NCBI GenBank assembly: GCA_033064195.1
Contig: JARBJD010000021.1
Coordinates: 310,001 to 374,000, forward strand
From: Blattamonas nauphoetae
Lineage: Eukaryota > Preaxostyla > Oxymonadida
Length of the DNA stretch: 64,000 nt
Direction: 5' to 3'
Shown here in pieces: positions 42,701 to 51,190 of this stretch. The first letter of the stretch is position 1, and each line of letters opens with the position of its first letter. The notes under the pieces are model-generated. The model was given only the letters and a program-made list of their open reading frames with translations. It made no database searches and was not told where the DNA came from. The translations under genes were made by a program, and so were the position numbers.

Positions 42701-45700
42701 GAGACGACGGTCAACTTGGTTTCTCAGACAGAGCTAACTTTCACGTTCAAGGCGGCAGTCAAGAGATCACGCAACGTCCTTGAATATGGGTTCGGGTTTT
42801 TTGTTGAACCGTTCAGAAATGGATCTGATACATACGTCTGTGAAAGATACATCTCTTTTATCGTGCCAAGAGCTCCCCTCGTCGAATCTATCACGACATC
42901 ACTTTCGGCCAACTGCACGCATTTCCAACTCATCATGAAAGGAACGCTCCTTGCATTCCAAACTGTCTATCAAGGGACGTTGGAAACAGGACAATCGTTT
43001 TCTGTCTCGTTCTCAATTCAAGGATTTGCATATTCGGAGTATTTGGAGCTCGGGCAATCGGGTCTACTCTTCGGCACAGAATACTCGATCGACACTCTGA
43101 TCGGTCCGGACGACTATCACATTGTACCGGTACAGAAGACATTCCGAACACCGGATGCACCGACACTGAACTCTGTAACAGCAGAATTGAAAGAAGGAGA
43201 TGCAAACAATGTCGTTCTGTCACTGACTGGTGCTCAATTGATGAATGGCACATTCACTCTCGTTGTGATGGAATCAGGAAAGGAAGACACTGTTTCGTGT
43301 TCAGTGTCGATTGAAACTGATTCAACCATTGGGACTGGGGAAGTGGAAGTGTACAACAAAACAGGAACTTTGGAATATGGGAAGACGTACTCAGTTGTGT
43401 CTCTGTCGACTTCGTCAATCTTTGTTGACATTCCGCTGTCGATCTCGTTCACAACACCTTCAACTCCTGCTCGGATCGAAAGTGTTGGAACAGTGTCGTT
43501 GAACAAACTGAAGACCGAAGTTTCTGTCTCGCTCATTGGTGTTGCTCTGTCAGGCCAACCATTCTCTGTGACAGTCGAAATGGATGGTGTGATCATCACC
43601 TCAACCCAGACGATCACATTCGTCTCTGAGACAGAAGTCACAATCGTCTTTCCAACTGGTCTCTTGGAATCGTCATCCACCCTGCAATATGGACAGACGT
43701 ACACACTGAGATCCGTCCAGAACGACACCGGCTCGTTCATCGTGAATCCTTCCCTCACTGTCATCGTTCCTAATGCTCCCGTTGTCGACGTCATCTCTTC
43801 AACGCTCTCCTCCAATTTCACCCACTTCCGTCTCACTCTCACCGGAACCAATCTTCCCTCGACAGGCACATTCACAGCCACACCATCAGTCGGTTCGACA
43901 TTCTCCGTTTCATTCTCAGATAAAGTTGGAGAGTCAGATTGGGTGAAGGGAGGAGGAACAGAACCGATGCAGTTCAACAAAACTTATTCTCTCTCATCCT
44001 TAGTCAACTCTGCTGGAGAACCCATCGTTCTCAAAGCCACATCTTTCACGACGCCACTGAACCCTCTCCTCATCTCAATCACGGTAGGTTTCATCGTTGG
44101 AGATCTAAACAACATCTCATTCGCGCTTTCAGGGCAACGAATGCCACTTGGAACATTCGATCTGAATGTCTCAGAAGAAGGTCAATCAACGATCATCTCC
44201 TTCCCCGTGTCAATTCACTCCTCAACACACGCGACAGCAAAAGTGGAAGTGTACAACAAAACAGGAACACTGGAATATGGGAAGACGTACATCGTGAAGA
44301 GCTTCTCAACTTCTGATCTCTCAATCTCCATCCCATCAGCGATTTCTTTCACAACTCAGCCTGCTCCCTCTCGAATTGAGGGAGTCCACTCAATCACTCT
44401 GAATCCGGAAAGAACAGAAGCGACAATTTCACTTTTCGGAATCGCTCTGTCTGAGCAACCATTCTCAGTTGTTCTTGAGCGGAACTCAATTGAAATCACA
44501 TCTCCATCGACCATCAAATTCGTGTCACAAACCGAAGTGACAGTCGTGTTCCCGACAGGTCTCACCGAAGGACCATCAACACTGGAATTTGGACAGACGT
44601 ACACGCTGAAATCTATCAAGAATGACGCCGACTCGTTCATTGTGAATCCGTTGATCACTGTTTCAATCGACACCTCGCCAATCGTTCGTTCTATCTCCAC
44701 AACACTCTCAGAAAACTGCACACATTTCAGACTCATCTTCGAAGGCACAAACCTTCCAAAGTCAGTTGTGTGTGAAGCGACATTGAAAACAGGGCAATCA
44801 TTCGATGTGACGTTCTCAGTTGATGGAGTCGGAGAATCAGAGTTTCTGTTGGGAGGGACTTCGGGCGTTCTCCTCTTCAGCACTGACTATTCGGTGGACA
44901 CTCTGATCGCTCCCGACCAAAGTCACATTGTGCTGAAAGAGAAGACGTTCCGAACGCCGGATGTGCCGACACTGAACTCTGTGTCAGCTGAACTGAAAGA
45001 AGGAGATCCGAACAGTGTGGTTCTGTCACTGACTGGGATTCGATTAGAAACCGGGCAGTTCACTCTCGATGTGAAGGAATCCGGAAAGGAGAACACAGTT
45101 TCATGTTATGTGTCGATCGGAGCTGATACAACGAGTGGAAGTGGGGAGGTTGAAGTGTACAACAAAACAGGAACATTGGAATATGGGAAGACGTATTCAG
45201 TTGTGTCTCTGTCGAATTCGTCGATCTTCGTTGACATTCCGTTGTCGATCTCGTTCACAACACCTTCAGCACCTGCTCGGATCGAACGCGTTGGAACTGT
45301 GTCGTTGAATGAGGAGAAGACAGAAGTCACCGTGCCGCTTGTTGGAGTTTCTCTGTTCAACCAACCGTTTTTGGTGACAGTCGAAAGGCTTGGTCAGGTC
45401 ATCATATCAACCCAAACGATCGTATTCGTCTCTGAAACCGAAGTCACGATCGTGTTTGCAGCTGGTCTCTCGGAATCGACTTCAAACCTGCAATTTGGAC
45501 AGACATACACTCTGAAGTCCGTCCAGAATGTCACTGACTCCTTCATCGTGAATCCTTCCCTCACTGTCACCGTTCCAACTCCTCCCATCGTGACAGCAAT
45601 CTCATCGTTGCTCTCTCAGAACTGCACGCACTTCCGTCTCACTCTCACTGGAACCAATCTCCCCTCAACAGGCACGTTCACAGCCACACCATCAATCGGT

Positions 45701-48700
45701 TCGACATTCTCCGTTTCATTCTCTTCTGAAGTTGGAATGTCAGATTGGATGAAGGGAGGAGGAGTTGGAGAGATGGACTTCAACACGACTTATTCTCTCT
45801 CGTCTCTTGTCGATGCTGATGGAGAACACATCGTTCTTCAAGCTTCATCTTTCAAGACTCCACTCAACCCTCTCCTCGAGACTGTCTCGGCAGATCTCAA
45901 AGTTGGAGATCCGAACAGCCTGACATTGACACTAACTGGACAACGAATGCCTCTTGGAACATTCGATCTCATCGTGAAAGAATCGGGACAGGAAGACACG
46001 ATCACACTGTCTGTGTCTGTCGGAACTGATCCGACCAGAGGAAGTGGTGAAGAAGAAGTGTACAAAAAATCAGGAACACTAGAATATCGGAAGACATACA
46101 CCGTGGAAAGCTTCTCAACTCCTGATCTCTCAATCTCCATCCCATCAGCGATTTCTTTCACAACCCCGCCTGCTCCCTCTCGAATTGAGGGAGCCCGCTC
46201 AATCACTCTGAATCCAGAAAGAACGGAAGCGACCATTTCACTTGTTGGAATCGCTCTGTCTGAGCAACCGTTCTCAGTTGTTCTTGAGCGAAATTCAATT
46301 GAAATCACATCTCCATCGACCATCAAGTTCGTGTCACAAACCGAAGTGACAGTCGTATTCCCGACAGGTCTCACCGAGGATTCGTCGACACTTGAGTTTG
46401 GACGGACGTACAATCTGCTGTCTATCGGCAATTACTCAGACTCGTTCATCGTCAATCCATTGATTACTATTTCCATCGACACCTCGCCAATCGTTCGCTC
46501 AATCTCATCATCCCTCTCAGAAAACTGCACCCATCTCCGACTCATCTTCGAAGGCACTAACCTTCCATCGTCAGTTGTGTATGAAGCAACATTGAAAACA
46601 GGGCAATCATTCGATGTGTCTTTTTCGTCATCTGAAGTTGGTGTGTCATCTTTCGAGATGGGAAAACCTTCGAGTGTTTTGAAGTTCAGCACAGAGTATT
46701 CGGTGGACACTCTGATCGCTCCCGACCAAAGTCACGTTGTGCTGAAAGAGAAGACGTTCAGAACACTGGATGTGCCGACGCTGAACTCTGTGTCAGCTGA
46801 TCTGAAGGAAGGAACTCCGAACTGTGTCATTCTGTCACTGATTGGACTTCGATTGAAAACTGGACAGTTTGATCTGAAAGTGATGAATCAGGCAACGTCT
46901 GCCATCATCTCCATTTCTGGGTCATTTGACACCTCGACGAGTGGAAGTGGGGAGGTTGAAGTGTACAACCAAACAGGAACATTGGAATATTCGAAGACGT
47001 ATTCAGTTGTGTCTCTATCGAATTCGTCAATCTTCGTTGACATTCCGTTGTCGATCTCGTTCACAACGCCTTCAGCACCTGCTCGGATCGAACGCGTTGG
47101 AACTGTGTCGTTGAATAAACTGAAGACGGAAGTCACTGTTCCGCTCGTTGGAGTTGCTCTATCTGCGAAACCGTTCTCAGTTTTTCTTGCCAGAAATGGC
47201 GAGAACTTCACCTCTCCATCGACCATCACTCCCGTCTCCCCAACTGAAGTGTCGATTGTGTTCCCGACAGGTCTCGAAGAAAACTCGTCGACACTGGAAT
47301 ATGGTTTGATCTACACTCTGAAATCAGTGTGCGACTCATCTCATTCGTTCGTCGTGAATCCTTCACTCACTGTCACCATTCCCAATCCTCCAATTGTCAA
47401 CTCAATCACGCCGTCTCCCTCCCACAACTTCACCCACTTCCGTCTCACTCTCACTGGAACCAATCTTCCCTCGACAGGCACGTTCACAGCCACACCATCA
47501 ATCGGTTCGACATTCTCAGTTTCATTCTCCTCTGAAGTTGGAGTGTCAGATTGGGTGAAGGGAGGAGGAACAGAACCGATGCAGTTCAACACGACTTATT
47601 CTCTCTCGTCTCTGATCGATGCTGATGGAGTGCTCATCGTTCTGAAAGTCAAATCTTTCACAACACCCGAAGGACCGACTCTGACAGAAGTGTCAGCGAA
47701 ATTGAAAGTTGGAGATCCAAACAGCCTGACATTGACACTGACTGGACATCGAATGCCACTTGGAACATTCGATCTCATCGTGAAAGAATCGGGACAGGAA
47801 GACGCGATCACACTGTCTGTGTCTGTCGGAACTGATTCGACGAGTGGAAGGGGGGAAGTGAAAGTGTACAACCAAACAGGAACTTTGGAATATGGGAAGA
47901 CGTACTCCGTGGAAGAGATGAAGAACGAGAATGTGGTCATCGCTCTTCTGGATGTTGCTCCCTTCGACACACCTGAACCGCCAGCACGAATCGAAAAAGT
48001 GGAGTGTGAGTTGGGAGGGGAAGACATGAAAGATGCCATTCTCACTGTGAAAGGAACCAGTCTCCCAAAAGGAAAGAAGATCAACATCAAAATGAAGGAA
48101 GTGGTTGGCGAAGTGATAGCTGGATCTGACATTGAACTTGACTGGACTTGGGAAGGAAGCGATGTCATCACTTCTGGCACTGTCAATATCCCGATTTATC
48201 ATGCCGTTGTCAAAACAGTGGAATATGGAAGAAGATACCAGCTAACGTCGTTGTCCATTGCAGATGCTGTTTCCGTCCTCAACCCAAATGTTGGTTTCGA
48301 TGTACCAGCCGAGCCCGCTCGCGTAGAAACAGCCATTCCCGCACTGAACTCCCTTCGAACGAAAGTGATCGTTGAACTTGGCGGCCGAGCCTTCCAAAAC
48401 GGACAATACTCGATGACTCTGAAGGATGTTGCTGCTGGACCGTTCTCAAGCACAGCAACCGAAAATGGAAGAATCAGCTTTGAGATCTCAGTCGGCTCTT
48501 CTCCAGATTCAACCCTAATTTTTGATGGTTCTTACATCATCGACGAAGTGAAGTTGGGGAATGAGAATGTGTTCGTGAATCATCCTGTCTCGTTCAGAAT
48601 TCCATCGCCTCCGCTCGTCAAAGAAGTCTCGATCCACCCAAACACGATCAACTCCTCTTTGGGCATCGAATTGAGAGGGACAGATCTGAAGATGGATGGA

Positions 48701-51190
48701 ACGTACGTCGTGTTGCTGTCTCCACCCTTCACTTTCGAAGTCGTGTTCAACCATTCCACCACAGCGACATCGTCTCCTCTCATCCTCGGAAGGCAGAACT
48801 CACTCCTCCCCAACACAACATACACATTCGACTCCATCACTCGAATTGATAACAGTGATGATGCGATCCTTACCACCAATGGATTATCCCTCACGACACC
48901 TCTCCCGCCGACATCTGTTGTTCTTTGGGTGAAGAAGGAAGGTGGAGACGCGAATGAGTTCTGCGGAGAGGTCACTCATCCTTGTCCTTCTGTCGATTTG
49001 GCATGGTCTGTCGGACAGATCCTGTCGTCGTCGCAAATCACACTCGAAATCGTCCATTCAGCTGACCTGACAACACCGATCCTGATTTCGTCGGGAATGT
49101 CTGTGCTCTTCTCGAACGGCTCGAACACTGAGCCAACCCTGACCATCCCCAGTTCAGCGTCGATGGGAGAGGAGAAGGGGATGATTGTTGTGGAAAGGGG
49201 AATTCTGACACTGGACGATGTGGCAGTTGTGATCGAAAAGGGAAATCCTGACTTCGTGTTGATTTTCGGAGAAAATGCGAAGATTCTTGTGAAAGATGGT
49301 TCAGTCAGAGGCACCTCAGGAACGGCAGCCAGAAATGAAGAAAATGTAGGTTCATTGTGTTCTTGGGAAAGTGGCATTTTCGTCTTGTCGAACAGCAACA
49401 CAACGATGGTGTCCGAACGATTCACGCATATCTCGCAAGGAGCAGTGAACATGAAGGGAGGGACACTCGAAGTGCAGGGAAGCATCTTCGCCGACAACTC
49501 TCCGACCATAGCTTCATTCCCATCACTTCGTCGAAACATCCACTGTTCAGATGATGGATCAATCGAGATTGGGAGTTTGAGCGGAGGTGATGGATCGAAG
49601 GACCATCCGTCAGCGTGGATCTCTGCTGACAACTGTTCGATGAGTGGAAGTGATTCTCATACCGAAGCTCCTTTCTTCATCCCAACGCTCGACGATGCGA
49701 AAAGCACAGTTGAACACGCTTCGGATGTCTTCAGTGTGAACATTGTTGGAGAGACACTGATTCCGTGTGGATTGGGATTGGAAGTCGATGAATGGGACGA
49801 AACAACAAACACCACACACAACTCTTCCGTCATCGACATTATCTCGCTCACACCGACACTTTCAACCGAAACAGCTCTTTCGTTCTCAATCGATGTCTCC
49901 AATCTCAACTCCAAACTGAACACCTCGTTCGAATGGCATGCTCGCCTCGCATTTGGGAACTCTCAAAGCACTCCCAACCACGTCGTGCTGAAGAAGAGCG
50001 AAGCGTCGATCAGAAAGGCTCTGTCTTTGGAGCGAACCAAGAAGACACTCCCCTGGCTGATCCCTCTCGTCGTCGTCCTCATTTTGGTGTATGTGCTCGT
50101 CGTTGTTGTTCTGGTCTGCAAAAATCGTCGAAAGAAACAGCAAGAACACCTGAACCAGAAAAAGAAACAGGAAATGGATGACGAAGTTGACCAAATCGAC
50201 GAAAAAGACGAACATGCAAACAATGTGGAATTTCTTGTGATTCCTGGCAAGGATGGAAATCTCCAATTCGGCATCAATCAGCCAGATACAAACAACATCC
50301 ACCAACACAACGTCACTACAACCATCGGATCCGAACTGATTGATGGAACACCAAACGAACGAGGATGTCCAGAATCCACACAAAGAACCAATCAGATGAA
50401 TATGCGAGAAGTGTTGAGATGTGATGGGGGAAAGATGAACTCGGTGACGGTGAACAGCGTGGACACGTTGTTCAACCGACTCCACAAACAGAGGGATCGA
50501 CAACTCGACACAAACACCCTGTTCAACTCGATTGTGAGAGGTCTGGCTCAGATCTCAAAACAACACTCACATCTGCCAATTCTGCCACGCCTGTCTCCTC
50601 ACTGGATCTTCCTCGACTCGCAAGACAAGCCTCTCTTCCAACTCAACGAGCTCCACCCAATCCAGGATGAAGCACACAAACCATCACCACAACCAACCAC
50701 ATCGTTTTTTCGTGAGTCCTTTCTCGCCTCGCTGAACGATTCTTCGATCGTGTCAGCTGATCCATTCTCGCAGGGTGTGTTGTCGTCTGATCACGCCTCA
50801 TTCATTCCCGACTCTCAGAACACTTCACAAAACAAGATGGCAGAGGAACAACGATGGATGTCACCTGAAGTCGCGGACAAGAAAGGAGACATTGATCCTC
50901 ACAAAGCGTCAGTTTTTAGTCTTGGCCTGATCTTGTGGGAGATGGAGACTGGTCTTGTGCCCTTCGGGGAAGTTGATGCTGTGAACGCTCAACGCCAACT
51001 GGGCAGTGGGACTCTTCCACCGATGGAGACGTGGACCAACGAATCCAAATCCGAACTCGTCCGAAGCTGCCTCTCACTCGATCCGAAGGAACGACCATCG
51101 CTGGACGAGATCCTCTTCCTGACAACGACTGAACAGGAGTTTCAAAAACCAACCATCTCAATCCCGTTGACAACACAGTACAATTGTTGA
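33758..51190 (+). CDS. Receptor B main part: minisatellite, Ig-like modules, membrane helix, truncated kinase-like tail
   Basis: An open frame of 5,810 codons without a break. Residues 1-315 continue a beta-helix ectodomain (SSFIGCSAQVGG...). Residues 316-2667 are 168 copies of VTLHGERFSVNIVA. Residues about 2670-4960 are Ig-like (IPT/TIG-type) modules with N(F/C)TH sequons. About 5000-5400 holds another beta-helix start (EFCGEVTHPCPSV) and the family juxtamembrane motif ETLIPCGLGLEV. A membrane helix spans about 5430-5455 (LPWLIPLVVVLILVYVLVVV), followed by CKNRRKK. The tail has DTLFNRLH, LSPHWIFLD and a kinase C-lobe from about 5697 (RWMSPEVA, VFSLGLILWEMETGLVPFGEVDAVNAQRQ, DPKERPSL). No N-lobe, HRD or DFG is present. 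The first ATG here lies just after a transposon, so the natural start was at 30594. Whether this part is still expressed is unknown. Confidence 0.85.
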   Translation: MEQFLMLTIRSSSFIGCSAQVGGSVTLSGTSSLSISDSVFHHSRTTTRSPHSAHAVDLLSNDLVSLCNVLFVDCSRPHSESEMSCAVRLADSSEFVLDSVMFRGADSSEGKDVVFQNTGCSSLLATKITNCDSTTGAKNCLIVDEDRLDSTLIPHPQQEATISGISCNRVDERTATLQMLTESAVEGRMIALVDILDGSTTPNDDSHHPFHRLVIFDFPELGTQSAPTTVCLDEWDERKFGRKFRLIEASMPNKTIIVCGTSSPNESTSPATQQGSSQTGLGQNHLLNRMVDNASKYKPNYFVVDSLNKEKTILTVTLHGERFSVNIVAVTLHGERFSVNIVAVTLHGERFSVNIVAVTLHGERFSVNIVAVTLHGERFSVNIVAVTLHGERFSVNIVAVTLHGERFSVNIVAVTLHGERFSVNIVAVTLHGERFSVNIVAVTLHGERFSVNIVAVTLHGERFSVNIVAVTLHGERFSVNIVAVTLHGERFSVNIVAVTLHGERFSVNIVAVTLHGERFSVNIVAVTLHGERFSVNIVAVTLHGERFSVNIVAVTLHGERFSVNIVAVTLHGERFSVNIVAVTLHGERFSVNIVAVTLHGERFSVNIVAVTLHGERFSVNIVAVTLHGERFSVNIVAVTLHGERFSVNIVAVTLHGERFSVNIVAVTLHGERFSVNIVAVTLHGERFSVNIVAVTLHGERFSVNIVAVTLHGERFSVNIVAVTLHGERFSVNIVAVTLHGERFSVNIVAVTLHGERFSVNIVAVTLHGERFSVNIVAVTLHGERFSVNIVAVTLHGERFSVNIVAVTLHGERFSVNIVAVTLHGERFSVNIVAVTLHGERFSVNIVAVTLHGERFSVNIVAVTLHGERFSVNIVAVTLHGERFSVNIVAVTLHGERFSVNIVAVTLHGERFSVNIVAVTLHGERFSVNIVAVTLHGERFSVNIVAVTLHGERFSVNIVAVTLHGERFSVNIVAVTLHGERFSVNIVAVTLHGERFSVNIVAVTLHGERFSVNIVAVTLHGERFSVNIVAVTLHGERFSVNIVAVTLHGERFSVNIVAVTLHGERFSVNIVAVTLHGERFSVNIVAVTLHGERFSVNIVAVTLHGERFSVNIVAVTLHGERFSVNIVAVTLHGERFSVNIVAVTLHGERFSVNIVAVTLHGERFSVNIVAVTLHGERFSVNIVAVTLHGERFSVNIVAVTLHGERFSVNIVAVTLHGERFSVNIVAVTLHGERFSVNIVAVTLHGERFSVNIVAVTLHGERFSVNIVAVTLHGERFSVNIVAVTLHGERFSVNIVAVTLHGERFSVNIVAVTLHGERFSVNIVAVTLHGERFSVNIVAVTLHGERFSVNIVAVTLHGERFSVNIVAVTLHGERFSVNIVAVTLHGERFSVNIVAVTLHGERFSVNIVAVTLHGERFSVNIVAVTLHGERFSVNIVAVTLHGERFSVNIVAVTLHGERFSVNIVAVTLHGERFSVNIVAVTLHGERFSVNIVAVTLHGERFSVNIVAVTLHGERFSVNIVAVTLHGERFSVNIVAVTLHGERFSVNIVAVTLHGERFSVNIVAVTLHGERFSVNIVAVTLHGERFSVNIVAVTLHGERFSVNIVAVTLHGERFSVNIVAVTLHGERFSVNIVAVTLHGERFSVNIVAVTLHGERFSVNIVAVTLHGERFSVNIVAVTLHGERFSVNIVAVTLHGERFSVNIVAVTLHGERFSVNIVAVTLHGERFSVNIVAVTLHGERFSVNIVAVTLHGERFSVNIVAVTLHGERFSVNIVAVTLHGERFSVNIVAVTLHGERFSVNIVAVTLHGERFSVNIVAVTLHGERFSVNIVAVTLHGERFSVNIVAVTLHGERFSVNIVAVTLHGERFSVNIVAVTLHGERFSVNIVAVTLHGERFSVNIVAVTLHGERFSVNIVAVTLHGERFSVNIVAVTLHGERFSVNIVAVTLHGERFSVNIVAVTLHGERFSVNIVAVTLHGERFSVNIVAVTLHGERFSVNIVAVTLHGERFSVNIVAVTLHGERFSVNIVAVTLHGERFSVNIVAVTLHGERFSVNIVAVTLHGERFSVNIVAVTLHGERFSVNIVAVTLHGERFSVNIVAVTLHGERFSVNIVAVTLHGERFSVNIVAVTLHGERFSVNIVAVTLHGERFSVNIVAVTLHGERFSVNIVAVTLHGERFSVNIVAVTLHGERFSVNIVAVTLHGERFSVNIVAVTLHGERFSVNIVAVTLHGERFSVNIVAVTLHGERFSVNIVAVTLHGERFSVNIVAVTLHGERFSVNIVAVTLHGERFSVNIVAVTLHGERFSVNIVAVTLHGERFSVNIVAVTLHGERFSVNIVAVTLHGERFSVNIVAVTLHGERFSVNIVAVTLHGERFSVNIVAVTLHGERFSVNIVAVTLHGERFSVNIVAVTLHGERFSVNIVAVTLHGERFSVNIVAVTLHGERFSVNIVAVTLHGERFSVNIVAVTLHGERFSVNIVAVTLHGERFSVNIVAVTLHGERFSVNIVAVTLHGERFSVNIVAVTLHGERFSVNIVAVTLHGERFSVNIVAVTLHGERFSVNIVAVTLHGERFSVNIVAVTLHGERFSVNIVAVTLHGERFSVNIVAVTLHGERFSVNIVAVTLHGERFSVNIVAVTLHGERFSVNIVAVTLHGERFSVNIVAVTLHGERFSVNIVAVTVKNIETNESFPSVVFYYSPTTLRLTFSVAAERSSNSLIFGQMYYLESISDGTTTEKDLIPISFGVPYAPIVTKISSTLSSNFTHFQLSLTGTYIPSTGTFTAIPSVGSTFSVSFSDHVGVSDWVKGGGVGEMDFNTTYSLSSLVNTVGEHIVLKAKTFTTPSIPTLTHVSAKFSESDPNNLTLVLTGHRMPFGTFDLVVKESGQEDNITLSVSVGTDGTSGSGDVEVYNKTGTLEYGKTYSVVSLSNSLLFVRIPSSISFTTPSAPARIERVGTVSLSKNKTEVTVTLFGEGFSTRFHTIKVGGYEGEHDVHETTVNLVSQTELTFTFKAAVKRSRNVLEYGFGFFVEPFRNGSDTYVCERYISFIVPRAPLVESITTSLSANCTHFQLIMKGTLLAFQTVYQGTLETGQSFSVSFSIQGFAYSEYLELGQSGLLFGTEYSIDTLIGPDDYHIVPVQKTFRTPDAPTLNSVTAELKEGDANNVVLSLTGAQLMNGTFTLVVMESGKEDTVSCSVSIETDSTIGTGEVEVYNKTGTLEYGKTYSVVSLSTSSIFVDIPLSISFTTPSTPARIESVGTVSLNKLKTEVSVSLIGVALSGQPFSVTVEMDGVIITSTQTITFVSETEVTIVFPTGLLESSSTLQYGQTYTLRSVQNDTGSFIVNPSLTVIVPNAPVVDVISSTLSSNFTHFRLTLTGTNLPSTGTFTATPSVGSTFSVSFSDKVGESDWVKGGGTEPMQFNKTYSLSSLVNSAGEPIVLKATSFTTPLNPLLISITVGFIVGDLNNISFALSGQRMPLGTFDLNVSEEGQSTIISFPVSIHSSTHATAKVEVYNKTGTLEYGKTYIVKSFSTSDLSISIPSAISFTTQPAPSRIEGVHSITLNPERTEATISLFGIALSEQPFSVVLERNSIEITSPSTIKFVSQTEVTVVFPTGLTEGPSTLEFGQTYTLKSIKNDADSFIVNPLITVSIDTSPIVRSISTTLSENCTHFRLIFEGTNLPKSVVCEATLKTGQSFDVTFSVDGVGESEFLLGGTSGVLLFSTDYSVDTLIAPDQSHIVLKEKTFRTPDVPTLNSVSAELKEGDPNSVVLSLTGIRLETGQFTLDVKESGKENTVSCYVSIGADTTSGSGEVEVYNKTGTLEYGKTYSVVSLSNSSIFVDIPLSISFTTPSAPARIERVGTVSLNEEKTEVTVPLVGVSLFNQPFLVTVERLGQVIISTQTIVFVSETEVTIVFAAGLSESTSNLQFGQTYTLKSVQNVTDSFIVNPSLTVTVPTPPIVTAISSLLSQNCTHFRLTLTGTNLPSTGTFTATPSIGSTFSVSFSSEVGMSDWMKGGGVGEMDFNTTYSLSSLVDADGEHIVLQASSFKTPLNPLLETVSADLKVGDPNSLTLTLTGQRMPLGTFDLIVKESGQEDTITLSVSVGTDPTRGSGEEEVYKKSGTLEYRKTYTVESFSTPDLSISIPSAISFTTPPAPSRIEGARSITLNPERTEATISLVGIALSEQPFSVVLERNSIEITSPSTIKFVSQTEVTVVFPTGLTEDSSTLEFGRTYNLLSIGNYSDSFIVNPLITISIDTSPIVRSISSSLSENCTHLRLIFEGTNLPSSVVYEATLKTGQSFDVSFSSSEVGVSSFEMGKPSSVLKFSTEYSVDTLIAPDQSHVVLKEKTFRTLDVPTLNSVSADLKEGTPNCVILSLIGLRLKTGQFDLKVMNQATSAIISISGSFDTSTSGSGEVEVYNQTGTLEYSKTYSVVSLSNSSIFVDIPLSISFTTPSAPARIERVGTVSLNKLKTEVTVPLVGVALSAKPFSVFLARNGENFTSPSTITPVSPTEVSIVFPTGLEENSSTLEYGLIYTLKSVCDSSHSFVVNPSLTVTIPNPPIVNSITPSPSHNFTHFRLTLTGTNLPSTGTFTATPSIGSTFSVSFSSEVGVSDWVKGGGTEPMQFNTTYSLSSLIDADGVLIVLKVKSFTTPEGPTLTEVSAKLKVGDPNSLTLTLTGHRMPLGTFDLIVKESGQEDAITLSVSVGTDSTSGRGEVKVYNQTGTLEYGKTYSVEEMKNENVVIALLDVAPFDTPEPPARIEKVECELGGEDMKDAILTVKGTSLPKGKKINIKMKEVVGEVIAGSDIELDWTWEGSDVITSGTVNIPIYHAVVKTVEYGRRYQLTSLSIADAVSVLNPNVGFDVPAEPARVETAIPALNSLRTKVIVELGGRAFQNGQYSMTLKDVAAGPFSSTATENGRISFEISVGSSPDSTLIFDGSYIIDEVKLGNENVFVNHPVSFRIPSPPLVKEVSIHPNTINSSLGIELRGTDLKMDGTYVVLLSPPFTFEVVFNHSTTATSSPLILGRQNSLLPNTTYTFDSITRIDNSDDAILTTNGLSLTTPLPPTSVVLWVKKEGGDANEFCGEVTHPCPSVDLAWSVGQILSSSQITLEIVHSADLTTPILISSGMSVLFSNGSNTEPTLTIPSSASMGEEKGMIVVERGILTLDDVAVVIEKGNPDFVLIFGENAKILVKDGSVRGTSGTAARNEENVGSLCSWESGIFVLSNSNTTMVSERFTHISQGAVNMKGGTLEVQGSIFADNSPTIASFPSLRRNIHCSDDGSIEIGSLSGGDGSKDHPSAWISADNCSMSGSDSHTEAPFFIPTLDDAKSTVEHASDVFSVNIVGETLIPCGLGLEVDEWDETTNTTHNSSVIDIISLTPTLSTETALSFSIDVSNLNSKLNTSFEWHARLAFGNSQSTPNHVVLKKSEASIRKALSLERTKKTLPWLIPLVVVLILVYVLVVVVLVCKNRRKKQQEHLNQKKKQEMDDEVDQIDEKDEHANNVEFLVIPGKDGNLQFGINQPDTNNIHQHNVTTTIGSELIDGTPNERGCPESTQRTNQMNMREVLRCDGGKMNSVTVNSVDTLFNRLHKQRDRQLDTNTLFNSIVRGLAQISKQHSHLPILPRLSPHWIFLDSQDKPLFQLNELHPIQDEAHKPSPQPTTSFFRESFLASLNDSSIVSADPFSQGVLSSDHASFIPDSQNTSQNKMAEEQRWMSPEVADKKGDIDPHKASVFSLGLILWEMETGLVPFGEVDAVNAQRQLGSGTLPPMETWTNESKSELVRSCLSLDPKERPSLDEILFLTTTEQEFQKPTISIPLTTQYNC
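34703..41758 (+). repeat. Coding minisatellite: 168 x 42 bp, apparently identical
   Basis: A 42-base unit coding for VTLHGERFSVNIVA is repeated 168 times (7,056 bases) with no difference that I can see at DNA or protein level. The first copy starts at 34703 and the last ends at 41758, followed by a 6-base partial (GTCACA). The length is a multiple of three, so copy number can change without breaking the frame. The unit is a beta-hairpin-like piece of the Ig-like module that follows. Perfect identity means very recent expansion, strong homogenisation, or an assembly effect. Confidence 0.97.
41970..48300 (+). repeat. Nested repeat of Ig-like modules in receptor B
   Basis: Three module types recur in fixed order: one with N(F/C)TH(F/L), one with a (L/V)EYGKTY segment, and one starting PARIE. 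The N(F/C)TH module recurs near 41995, 42900, 43805, 44705, 45608, 46511 and 47411, a period of about 903 bases (301 residues). Alternate copies are of two kinds (TGTFTATPSVGSTFSVSFS-like and LKTGQSFDV-like), giving a super-period of about 1,805 bases. The pattern implies stepwise duplication of single modules, then triads, then pairs of triads. Extracellular stalk or ligand-binding function is inferred. Confidence 0.85.

Noticed and set aside
19793-51190. Reassigned stop codons (as reported in some oxymonads)
   Set aside because: Long genes contain no internal TAA or TAG, use CAA/CAG for Gln, and end in TAG, TGA or TAA, so the standard code fits.
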